In this document: positions 8,920-17,426 of the stretch, one piece after another
Position numbering within the stretch: position 1 is the first letter of the stretch
How the letters are laid out: the number at the start of each line of letters is the position of its first letter
Source of the DNA: Mesotaenium endlicherianum
Taxonomy: Eukaryota; Streptophyta; Zygnematophyceae; Zygnematales; Mesotaeniaceae
NCBI GenBank assembly: GCA_009602735.1
Contig: WELA01013858.1
Span: forward strand, 554,656-575,191
Reading direction: 5' to 3'
DNA length: 20,536 nucleotides
The notes under the pieces: model-generated
Told to the model about the DNA's origin: nothing
Databases searched by the model: none
What the model saw: only the letters and a program-made list of their open reading frames with translations
Made by a program: the position numbers and the translations under genes

Positions 8920-11872
8920 CTTGATCTCTGTCCTTGTTCTAACGTTTTCTCATTCTCTCCTTCGTCTCCTCAATCTTTCTGTTTTTGTGCCCCGCTGGCG
9001 CAGGTCTTTGTTGGAGGCCCACTACCTCGACATCTATGGAGGATCCGACACCTGGAGCAACCCCGACAGCTTCGAACTGCCACCTGGCGTGCAGGTGCAG
9101 CTGATCAGCAACCCCAGGCTGCCACGTGCCACCGCGCTGAAGCTCCACAGCCTGCAGGTTCCCGGCCGCACCAGCAGCACAGGTGCGGGATCTGCTCCTC
9201 CCGCCTCCTCTTGACACCTGTCGCTGTCGTGAACTCGCAGAGATGGTCTTCTTCCATGAATCGCGTCAGGCTCAAAAAATAAAGACATACAAAGATTTTG
9301 CGCGTACTTTTGGCAAACCCACATACATATGCATGACACAGATAAGAGTTTTATGGCTATGCATTTTAAGAGTTTTCAATATGCATGTGCATGTGCTGTA
9401 CCCACCCATGTGTGTACACACACATGTGCGGACACATACAAGTTAATGTACTTGCATGTTAGTATTAGATGTTGCCAAGTCACTTTTGTATTCGTCGTTT
9501 TCATGGATAGAAGTGAAGTAACATCAGTAGTATAATACACAATAATGTCTAAATGTATATGCAATTTCCAATGTTTGGTGAAATGTGAGCAGAATCTGAC
9601 GCGCTGCTGGACGCCTTGCTGGAGGCTCCGGGAAGCTTCTGCACCAGTCCTGGTGGCACCCTCAGCCCGAGCGGCAGCGAGCTTGACAGGAGCCCACCTG
9701 GCGGCTTCTTGGAGGACCTTCTGGCGTCGGCCAATAGCAACGCGCAGAACGCGCTGTACAAGACGGAGCTATGCCGCTCGTGGGAGGAGACGGGCGCGTG
9801 CCGCTACGGGTCCAAGTGCCAGGTGTGTGCGTGTGTGTGTGTGTCTTGCACACAATCCTCTCTTGTTCCTCTGTACCCTTGTAAAATCCTCTCTTCTTCC
9901 TCCCTTGTGAAATCGTCTCTAGTACCTCCCTCGTACAAATTCCCTCTCGTTCCTCCCTTGTGCCGATCCTCTCCCTAGCACAATTTTCTCTCGTACCTCT
10001 CTCTTCTATATCCACAATCTTTTCTTGTACCTTTCTCTTCTATCTACAATCCTCTCCCGCAACACAAGTGCGCAAGCCGCAGATGTGTATCTGTGAGTGT
10101 TGTCAGGTGGGTGTACTTCACACGCTGCATGTCTGCGTGCATGTACGCGTTTCGGATGTCTTCTCTAGAGATGCCAGACGCCCAGCTGATTTTGCAGTTC
10201 AGGGTATTCTTCTAAGTTTTAGGGACAGGTTAAAGTGCATTCTGTGCGATGAAGTCTTTTAAAGGCAGTCCTTCAGGATCTTTCATATGTGCAGCACTTT
10301 GTGTCATACATAATTATACATAGTCCATACATGCAATAGCGCGTATGACTCTCAGTATGTCTTTGCAAGTCAAATCCATGATCGATAAATTCGATTCATT
10401 GTTCGGCTCCAATGAAGTTTTACTGCCCGTTGTTTTGAAAAACTGCAATACATTTGCTTATAACCCAATGTTAGCTCGTGAGGATGATCCTCTTTGAGGG
10501 TATCCTAGGATGCAGGATAAGGATTCAGTCGTATCTAATCAGACTTTTCTTTGTGTTTGTTTTGACGAACGCAGTTTGCGCACGGCAAAGACGAGCTGCG
10601 CCCGATCGCTCGCCACCCAAAATACAAAACAGAGGTGAGCATCAGCTGTACATGGCTTGTTAATTTCACTGATTTTAGGAAAATACTGAGGATAGAGTAA
10701 GGCTTTCTATACTTGAGATCACATTCTCCTGTTATCACCGTTCGACATTTATGTCTCCCTGTGGTGTGTGTGATTATTGAAAAGGCAATCTGTGAATAAT
10801 TGAGTGCATAGTTCCAGACATGCACAGCGTTCTTGGATATGAATTTCCATATATGTATATGTACATGTGTATGGATGTGAATGTGTGTGTGTACTTGTGT
10901 GTGTGTGTGTGTGTGGGTGTGTGTGTATGCATATACATACATATACATATTAGATTACACACATATACATATATATGTGTATGTATACTACATACATTTA
11001 CTTTTGTATTCTCGTATATAAAATTACATACATATAGATACATATCGATACCTGTGTATACACATTATTCTGTAGATAGTCATGTGTGAAGATACATGTA
11101 GCCAGATGCATATATATATATACATATACACATGCATATGATATGGATACACACATACACATATATATCTATATGTACACATATATATCTATGTGTATAA
11201 TAAACTTTCAGACATATATATGTTTCACTATGTGCATACAGGCTCGCCGCGGGCGCCACTACACTGACCCAATTTTTGCACGCGCGTGTGCTTCTTTCTC
11301 AGTGGCTGTTTGCATATAAGAAGCAAGCCCTTTGGAAATCCTGACCGTTTATGGTCGGCATCGCACGTGTGCAGATTTGCCGCACCTTCAACGTGAACGG
11401 CACCTGTCCCTACGGAACGCGCTGCCGCTTCATCCACTCGTCCTCCAAGGATCCGAAACTCAGCGGGCGAGACGCCATCTCCCCCGCCTGCTCCTCAGAG
11501 CCTGGGCTGGCAGCGGCGGCGGCGGCGGCAGCAACAGCAGCTGCTGGCTTTGGGGCAGGGGGACCTGCGGAGGTGGCAGCGGCGGCAGCAGGAGGAGCAG
11601 GAGGAGGAGGGGGAGGGGGGGGTGTGGCCGCGCTATTCACGGCTGCTGCGGGCGGGAAGTCTGCGGTCCTGGTGGGCTGCAACGCCCCGTCAGCAGCAGC
11701 CGGCGCCACGTCTGCAGCCACCTCAGCAGGGTGCTCTGCTTCCCGGCGCCTCAGGATCTTTGAGGACATCTGCGCAGATGAGGGGAGTGAGGACCGCAAT
11801 CACAACGAAGGAGGGAGGGTCGAGATTGGGACACACGTTGACGGTGCGGAACGTTCGATTGCGAGCCCCTGA
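6181..11872 (+). CDS. TTP/ZFP36-type tandem CCCH zinc-finger protein, five exons
   Basis: Exons are read as 6181-7445, 9004-9182, 9593-9822, 10575-10634 and 11375-11872, giving 743 residues. All junctions are GT-AG and stay in frame (phases 2, 1, 0, 0). The family binds AU-rich elements in mRNA 3' UTRs and recruits deadenylases. Finger 1 has C542, C551, C557, H561 and finger 2 has C580, C589, C595, H599. Both are C-x8-C-x5-C-x3-H, 18 residues apart, with YKTELC and YKTEIC lead-ins. The N-terminal half is low complexity: Q186-Q194 is a pure glutamine run and 288-313 is rich in Gln and His. After the fingers come Ala- and Gly-rich runs. Residues 702-714 (RRLRIFEDICADE) resemble the CNOT1-binding motif of animal TTP. 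The finger identity is firm. The start codon and the direct exon 1-to-2 join are inferred, and an extra exon in intron 1 is possible. Confidence 0.9.
6736..6762 (+). repeat. CAG repeat encoding nine glutamines in exon 1
   Basis: Nine uninterrupted CAG codons encode Q186-Q194 of the zinc-finger protein, preceded by Pro-Pro and followed by Pro-Gln-Pro. A second, mixed CAG/CAC cluster at about 7050-7110 encodes the Gln/His-rich stretch. Such runs are typical of disordered regions in RNA-binding regulators and are prone to length variation. Confidence 0.85.
8247..8283. repeat. (CT)n microsatellite ending at an undetermined base
   Basis: About 18 CT units run directly into the single N at 8284. 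The tract sits in intron 1 of the zinc-finger gene. The N at its edge suggests that the repeat was not fully resolved in the assembly. Confidence 0.85.
8285..8702 (-). pseudogene. Antisense exon-like segment in intron 1 (unidentified)
   Basis: On the minus strand, 8702 down to 8556 reads as 49 codons, starting at a possible ATG or at an acceptor near 8689. It contains ISDVLINTIEILRQLPFDKD, a helical, charged sequence, and ends at a consensus donor, AGC|GTGAGT. A second short block, 8320-8285, follows the acceptor CTGCAG|GGC and reads GVGVGIAIGLFL, a glycine-zipper-like hydrophobic start of a membrane helix. Its phase matches the first block. It then runs into the N and the (CT)n tract. I do not recognise a family. 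It may be part of a nested gene, a decayed gene fragment, or sequence misplaced by the assembly. Confidence 0.35.
8874..8914. repeat. Second (CT)n microsatellite in intron 1
   Basis: About 20 CT units stand in the same orientation as the tract at 8247-8283. It is followed by further C/T-rich sequence leading to the acceptor of exon 2 at 9003, so it may extend the polypyrimidine tract. Together the two tracts bracket the antisense exon-like block. Confidence 0.85.
9852..10058. repeat. Degenerate ~27-bp minisatellite in intron 3
   Basis: Seven or eight imperfect units follow the pattern ACAATCCTCTCTTGTACCTC plus CCTTGT. Examples start at ACAATCCTCTCTTGTTCCTC, AAATCCTCTCTTCTTCCTCC, AAATCGTCTCTAGTACCTCC, AATTTTCTCTCGTACCTCTC and ACAATCTTTTCTTGTACCTT. 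A short GT repeat (9823-9842) precedes it, beginning at the donor itself. The array is pyrimidine-rich on the sense strand but too far from the acceptor at 10574 to be its polypyrimidine tract. Confidence 0.65.
10848..11225. repeat. Long alternating purine-pyrimidine repeats in intron 4
   Basis: Roughly 380 bases consist mainly of mixed TATATG, ATACAT, GTGTGT and ACATAC blocks. They fill most of intron 4 (10635-11374). The GT part (about 10880-10928) and the ATATAC parts alternate. Such tracts can adopt Z-DNA or cruciform forms and are unstable in length. The frames through them encode only Tyr/Ile/Thr/His or Val/Cys repeats and are not genes. Confidence 0.75.
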
Positions 11873-11909
11873 GAGAAGCTACCCATATGTGATCACGGAT
11901 GGCTGCCAC

Positions 11910-11946
11910 CTGGCTGCCACCTGGCGGCCTGCCAGCTGGCAGTCAG
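11910..11946 (+). other. Stem-loop in the 3' UTR of the zinc-finger gene
   Basis: Just 37 bases after the stop codon, CTGGCTGCCA (11910-11919) and CTGGC (11921-11925) pair with GCCAG (11931-11935) and TGGCAGTCAG (11937-11946), around the loop GGCCT. There is one C-C mismatch and one G-T wobble. The 3' half also contains the perfect 14-bp palindrome CTGCCAGCTGGCAG (11929-11942). No UAUUUAU element, the usual target of TTP proteins, is visible between the stop and about 12150. Confidence 0.5.
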
Positions 11947-13766
11947 CTGCCGGCCAATAAGCGCCGCGGAAGAGTCGTCACGGAGAGTTCTCTGGCCTTG
12001 ATATTTCTCCTATGTTCTACTATATTCCTCCTGTACTCCTTGAGTCAGATATGTTCATATCGTATATTGATGGCACATAGATAGTGGTTACTTTAGTCTA
12101 GATAGCAACATTATTAGGATCTTCCTCGCCACTCTGTGGGCACATCATCCGCGTGAGCGTGCGATTTGTGCCTAGCTTGTGGTCCCGTTTAGGCGCCAGA
12201 TGACGTGGCTGGCTCTCCATTGAGCTGTTTGAAGTGAAACCATATTATATGCGTCGAACTGATGAGACACCCATTTGGCTAATATAATAGAGTTGATAGT
12301 GTAGTGGTCTGTAGTGGTCTGTTAATACTCCAAGCATTTCTGCTTGTAGAGTTGGTGTTACGTAGACAAGTATATATAAAGATATATGGAGGTAGTTCAG
12401 TTGAGTTATTGCTCTTTATGCCAACTTTTATAGAAGGGGGTAGGCTCATATTGATGGTACTCGCACAAACCTTTGGGAGGTGCACTTGACAAGTCTCTGT
12501 AGTGATTTGTATTCATTATTCACCTGTTGCACTCGTTTGAGATGTCTTGTGGGAATTCTTTTTTTCCTATTTGGCATCCAATGTAGAAATGACGACGTAT
12601 CTTATAAATGTGCTACTCATTTCATAAACTGAATAGATACCAGACTGATAACGCGCTGAAGCTCTCAAAAAGCATTTGCCCAAGCTTATTGCATACTTCA
12701 CAGTTGATTACTTGAGGTCAGTGTATGCCTCAGAGTTCAGGCGAGTATGATATGGTAGACATTTTACCTGTAAGCATCAAGGACATTGAAAAGTTTATCT
12801 AAAATATATATGATTATGTAAAGACAACACTCACAAGGAAAACGACGAAGCACTCATTTATCTTGAGGCACTCTTACGAAAATTCCAGAAGTGCTGAAAT
12901 GAGTGCTGAAGCAGAACACCAAAGGTTCATCTTGACATTCACTTCTCGAGGAGTTTCAAGCGTGGCATGTCAGTATTGAAGAAAGTACATCAGAGTTTAC
13001 ATGTCTTATCACAGCAGAATAAGACCACATCAATAAACATGTGCCTATGCAGTAATGCTAATGATGACGAAGTTGGCACATTAGCAAAATGTGGCTGCAC
13101 ACCATATGAAGATGTCCGAAAGAAAAAGGCTCCACATGAACATGTCCAAAAGAAAAAGAATTCATTGAAGGGTGAGAAAACAGACTGAAGCAGAAACACT
13201 AAAAAAGTGTCAAGAAATAGAAGCTTATAAGCGGGAAAAATTATTTACACGTTCTACAGGGGTTCTCACTTGCAAACCCACTTTGCTTGGAAACACTATC
13301 GCCACACTTAAAAAAACCTTAGGCCAACCACTCCAAACCCTATGTCCATGTAGTCCAATATTCTCAAGCCATATCTCAGATGCTAGACACCTAACACCTC
13401 ACACCACACCCAATCTGGGAGGTAAGAATTATATACAACATACCTAACTAGCGGCATGAGCTCTGTAACCACCTACTCAATCATCAACCTTATATATACA
13501 CATGGCAAACTTATGCCTAACCCCTTCCCTCCAACGCTATAACCCGGAAGCAACCGTGCACACATCAATGGCCAAAGCTTCGGAGGACTTCCTATTGCCC
13601 CCAAAATCTCCACATTGACAAATTCCTAATCTCGCTTCCAATTCAAAGCGGAAAAGTCCCGAATCATTTAAGTGGAAGGCTTCTCCCAGAACTTAACCAT
13701 CACAGACTATAATGTAGTTGTCTGTTAATAAGTGAGCAACGCACATTCTATGAACCCTTCAAGTCT
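11947..13766. other. Convergent intergenic region between the zinc-finger and LHC-like genes
   Basis: This region holds the 3' ends of both neighbouring transcripts, but no polyadenylation signal can be assigned with confidence. It has no supported gene. The frame at 12967-13188 contains an imperfect 30-bp tandem duplication (13108-13137 and 13138-13167, both with GTCC..AAGAAAAAG), encoding a Lys-rich repeat. It has no start context, splice support or family resemblance. Confidence 0.45.
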
Positions 13767-14603
13767 TTAGTTCTGCTCCTTCCATGGCTGTCTTTCCGTC
13801 TCCTCGAAGAAGAGACCCTCCATTGCTTTATCCACAGCAGAGTCCATGAAGTGCTGACAACCAGAAGCAAGCAGACCGGCTGCACGATTCTTGGATCTCC
13901 AAGCAAAGGCGAAACCTGCTGCTCCGCCTGCTGCTAGGAGACACAAAGCCAAGATCTTGCCTAAACCTTCCACGTCAATCCCGCTGAATACACTGTTGCC
14001 AGTCACACACTCCACGGAGAGGGCTGTGGCGAATCCCATCTGCAGATAGAAAAAGAGGTATTCAATTGTCAGCACGTGCAATGAGCCTCAGAAATTTGCA
14101 CAAAACACAGGGTCTCACAGGAACAGTTTAGCCGGCATACAACAGCTCATTACACCTCTGGAAACCACGATGTCATAGATGTTACAAAGAGTCCCATTTC
14201 AGTCCATAAGCCTTACCATTGCTAGGCGACCAGAGAAGGTTTCAAAACTGTTCATCTGGGCACTGGCTTCCACACTTGCAGCCAGCAGGTTGGCAACGTT
14301 CATTTCCCTAGCCATATCTGCTACTCCACTCTGGTTGACGTCAATGACATCACTTTGTTCGGAGAATTCTCTCAATGTGCAGATCCTGGGCACAGCAGAA
14401 GAATCGTGCTGGATTTCTCCACTCATGGCTGCCTGAACACTACACCCTCTTTTGATGTGCTGCTGTCCTACGCCACCAGAACTAACCAATGCAGGTGAGA
14501 AAGAGAACGAAGTAGGCTGATCCAAAGGCCTCCCACAAATTCGAGGCACACATGTCCCACTCGCCAGTGTAGCCAATGACCCCACGAGACATGTTGCAGC
14601 CAT
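13767..14603 (-). CDS. Plastid LHC-like (ELIP/SEP/HLIP-class) protein, two exons
   Basis: Exon 1 is 14603-14217 and exon 2 is 14039-13767; the intron (14216-14040, 177 nt) starts GTAAGG, ends CTGCAG and is phase 0, giving 219 residues. The join rebuilds the chlorophyll-binding helix motif ETFSGRLAM|MGFATAL at residues 121-136. Residues 1 to about 58 are rich in Ser, Ala and Thr, poor in acidic residues and end in CSVQA|AMSGE, a typical plastid transit peptide. A second hydrophobic segment (158-176) lacks the motif, so it is a two-helix protein. Relatives sit in thylakoids and help with photoprotection or pigment handling. The conserved Glu (E121) and Arg (R126) are present, but the usual Asn/His ligand position is Ser124. 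The exact subfamily is unsure; the LHC-like class is well supported. Confidence 0.87.
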
Positions 14604-14756
14604 TGTTCACTAAAAAGTTGTAATACTTGACAAGGAAAATCCTCCCTAAGCTTGACACTACCCTTCAGATTTACGAGAAGAAACAACTCACTGCTACGAG
14701 GAGGAAACAAGAAACAATTGCCTGAACGTGTGTAGAAACTGATCTTGGAGGGCTGC

Positions 14757-14765
14757 CTTATAAAA
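14757..14765 (-). promoter_or_regulatory. TATA box of the LHC-like gene
   Basis: On the minus strand the sequence TTTTATAAG lies about 155 bases before the ATG at 14603. Start of transcription would fall near 14730, leaving a 5' leader of about 125 bases that is free of long structure. The position and consensus fit a core promoter. Regulation by light is plausible for this family, but no specific light element can be proven here. Confidence 0.5.
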
Positions 14766-14829
14766 CAAGTGAGATGAAATTAGAGCCAACCGTGATGAAA
14801 CACGAGCTCAGTGAGTTTTTTTACGCTTC

Positions 14830-16840
14830 GTGTAAGAACGTGTACCGGTGGTGGCCGCATTGAATGCAATGTGGCGAGATCTTGCCGATGTTAGATACGT
14901 GCGCTTTTCAAGATACTCTGTAAAAGTTTTTTGAAGTGCCCTGAAACTTGCTATGGCGTGTTAAAGCGCGTGAAGTCCAATAGCTTCTCCATGTGGCACG
15001 CTTTGAAGACAGAAATTTGAAATGCTTTGGCAACCAAGTTAAAGCCGTCGAACGACATAAGTGACTTGAGAAGCTTTTACACGGCCACGTCGATAACCAG
15101 GTCATTCTCACGCCTGAGAATCAGGCATCAAGCCGGGAAGCAGGAAACTTTTCCCTCCAAACAAAAAACTGACTCGGCAAAGAGTCAATTCTTTGTGGCG
15201 CCATCAGGGGACCACGCAAGCAACGTCTTGAGTCAGATGCTTACCACGTGAATCGTGACTACGTCTTTAAAGCACTATAATATGTAAAGTCGGCTGGAGA
15301 GAAGTCAGTACTCGGGACTCGGGAGACGGTTGGTGACAGGCTGGTGGCTAGATGGTGGGCGCTGGCAGTCGCTGGGAGCGATTTCACACAATATCACCTG
15401 GTTTCACCTTTTTCAATGTTTTTCAGGGTACAAATTGCTGTGCAAATTTGTCAGTTTGCAGTTGCATGCAGCAGGCTTGTGAGTCGTGACTCGAGCCTTG
15501 CAGTAGAGCTTGCAGTGTCACCGTTAAGCCTTGAGGTCATTGTAGGCCTTTTGTGACCCCTCGCAGGCCATTGTTGGTGATTATAGGCGGTAGATATTAG
15601 TAGAGAGCTGTAGGAAGCAGTAGAAAGTGATGGACATTAAAAGAAGCAACCGTTGTACGCCAATAACAACGACATGTCGTACTTCGCAACCATATATAGA
15701 CTGATATAGACACTAAATAAATATATATGAGCGCAATGTCTAATGTGCTTTTGTTGTTAGGTCCTTCGTTCATGCCTTTACAGACAAGATTCGTACAGTC
15801 AGCATTTTTAATGTGAATTTCAGCAGCCTGGGCTCATGCAGCCAGGCCCCTCTGGCAGCCCCCTCTGGGCCCCTCGACTCGAGAATCGGCCCACCGAAAG
15901 TGAAGTGTACAAAGCAGGAAATGTTGCATGTCTGCACCTGATTCGAGATTAGTTCGATATTATCTGGTGTTTGGAAATGTTTTTCGATCATAACTACGTA
16001 CGGTCAGCACTAGCTATCGATCGATCCTCGTTCTTTAATGTTTTTACTTCGTAGTGCTTTGTAGTACTATCTGGGCTCAAAACTTCTTTGACCAGTTTTT
16101 GCCACCTTCCATTGTTTCAGAGTTCGCCATGAAGATCCCAGCTGATTCGCTATCATGTTGTATGGTTGCCCGTTCAACTCATTTCACTTTAACGCTTCAA
16201 CACTATATTTGATCGACCGTTCTGCTGCTGCATGACTGCTTATTCGAGCATATATATTTACTGTCGCCCACAAAATTTCCGACAGAATCCTGACCCACAC
16301 CTTTCGGACGTGAGTCGGTGCCAGTCCAAGGGATAGGCATGAGGCCATCGTTTCTGGCCTTTTTCTGCATCCTCACTCCACTCTTGAGCATGGCGTTTAT
16401 AACATCGCAAAAGGGTTAAGTAGATACGGCTTGTCCGGTCCCAACCGTCCTATTGGAGGATAACGCTGAATGGTATCAAGCGCATTGCACTCCGCTGAAC
16501 ATCATCGACTCTTTACACCATCACTTCAAGTTTGTGAGAAGTTAAATTTACGATCAGCTACATTGGTGGCGGTTTCTTTCCATAATCTCTCTACTTCCTT
16601 GCGCTTACTGGGTGCTAGACGGCCACAGAAGAGATAGCTGGAGGCAAAGAGGAATTTACAGCAGAGGATTCACTCACTCTGATAATCAGTATCTGACTGA
16701 AGCAGCAGTAGGCATCTCGGACGTTGGACCGTGTGCCGCGTGAATGCCTGTGCGCATATACACTTTTATATAAGATAGTACACGGGTGAGTGCTCACGAG
16801 GAGACTCCTGGAGCCTTACCAGCTTCCTACCATAATAACT
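14830..16840. other. Intergenic region without a supported gene
   Basis: The LHC-like gene (minus) and the GT90-like gene (plus) point away from each other across this interval. I see no exon-like, GC-rich coding stretch with splice signals. A short GC-rich patch at 15838-15900 contains two near-copies of GGC(A)CCCCTCTGG and is too short to interpret. Confidence 0.45.
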
Positions 16841-16846
16841 TGCCAG

Positions 16847-16924
16847 GCTGTCGGCTCTGTCGGCACTGTCAGCTCCGCCAGCTCTCTTTGTTCTGTCCGC
16901 TCTGTCAGCTCTGTCAGCTCTTTA
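16847..16924. repeat. 9-bp tandem array (GCTCTGTCA)
   Basis: About eight units of nine bases follow in strict register from 16854: GCTCTGTCG, GCACTGTCA, GCTCCGCCA, GCTCTCTTT, GTTCTGTCC, then GCTCTGTCA twice, and a partial unit. The period of nine keeps all frames open and gives a three-residue repeat, but there is no other sign of coding. Confidence 0.75.
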
Positions 16925-17234
16925 AGGGGCAGCGTAAGCTCATCTCAGTTGTGGGACCCCAGAACAGAAGACACTCGAGCTATACTTAATCCGAATTCAG
17001 CCAGGGGCTTGAATGAAATCCAGGCCAGGGTTTTTTGCTAAGGACCGCGAGCTGGGACCAGTGTCTCTCCCTAGACCAAAAACATGCGAATCTGAAACCT
17101 CAGAACCCTGAACTTGTCAAAACCCCGCAGTCGTGCAAGGCTTGAGCAGCTTACATCCAGCATCTGATCGGAGAGCGTGTGACGTGGCCTTTCAGCAAGA
17201 CCCCGTGGATAGCCCTTGGACAGCCCTAAGGGTA

Positions 17235-17400
17235 CCCTAAAATTAAGACCCCCAAGATAACAGATAGCCCTCGGATTACAATCAGCCCTGATATCACAGA
17301 TAGCTCTCAGATCAGAAATCCCCCTTATCTCTCGGATCGTAGATAGCCCTCAGATTGCCGATAGCTTTCAGATCGCAGACCCCCAAAATCGCAGACCCAA
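17235..17400. repeat. Degenerate ~18-bp array (GATAGCCCTCAGATCGCA type)
   Basis: It begins next to a CCCTAAA (17235-17241). Units include CAGATAGCCCTCGGATTA, CAGATAGCTCTCAGATCA, TAGATAGCCCTCAGATTG, CGATAGCTTTCAGATCGC and AGACCCCCAAAATCGC. The array ends about 27 bases before the ATG of the GT90-like gene, so it would lie in its promoter or 5' leader. It may be a decayed telomere-type or satellite-derived sequence. Confidence 0.6.
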
Positions 17401-17426
17401 GCGGGGGGGCTCGTTGTACGTCTCAC

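Larger units (their letters stand above)
7446..9003 (+). other. Intron 1 of the zinc-finger gene (1,558 nt)
   Basis: The donor is CCG|GTCAGT and the acceptor is GGCGCAG|GTCT. A direct join completes an Arg codon (CG+G) and continues straight into Ser-Leu-Leu-Glu-Ala, which supports this splice. The first 800 bases hold nothing I recognise. The second half holds two (CT)n tracts, one N, and a minus-strand segment with coding character, described separately. Additional alternative exons cannot be excluded. Confidence 0.6.

Noticed and set aside
11410..11799. 129-residue minus-strand frame rich in Pro and Ala
   Set aside because: It mirrors the Ala/Gly-rich codons of exon 5 of the zinc-finger gene.
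12967..13188. Lys-rich 73-residue frame with a 30-bp duplication
   Set aside because: Explained by a simple tandem duplication in AT-rich DNA; no coding evidence beyond openness.
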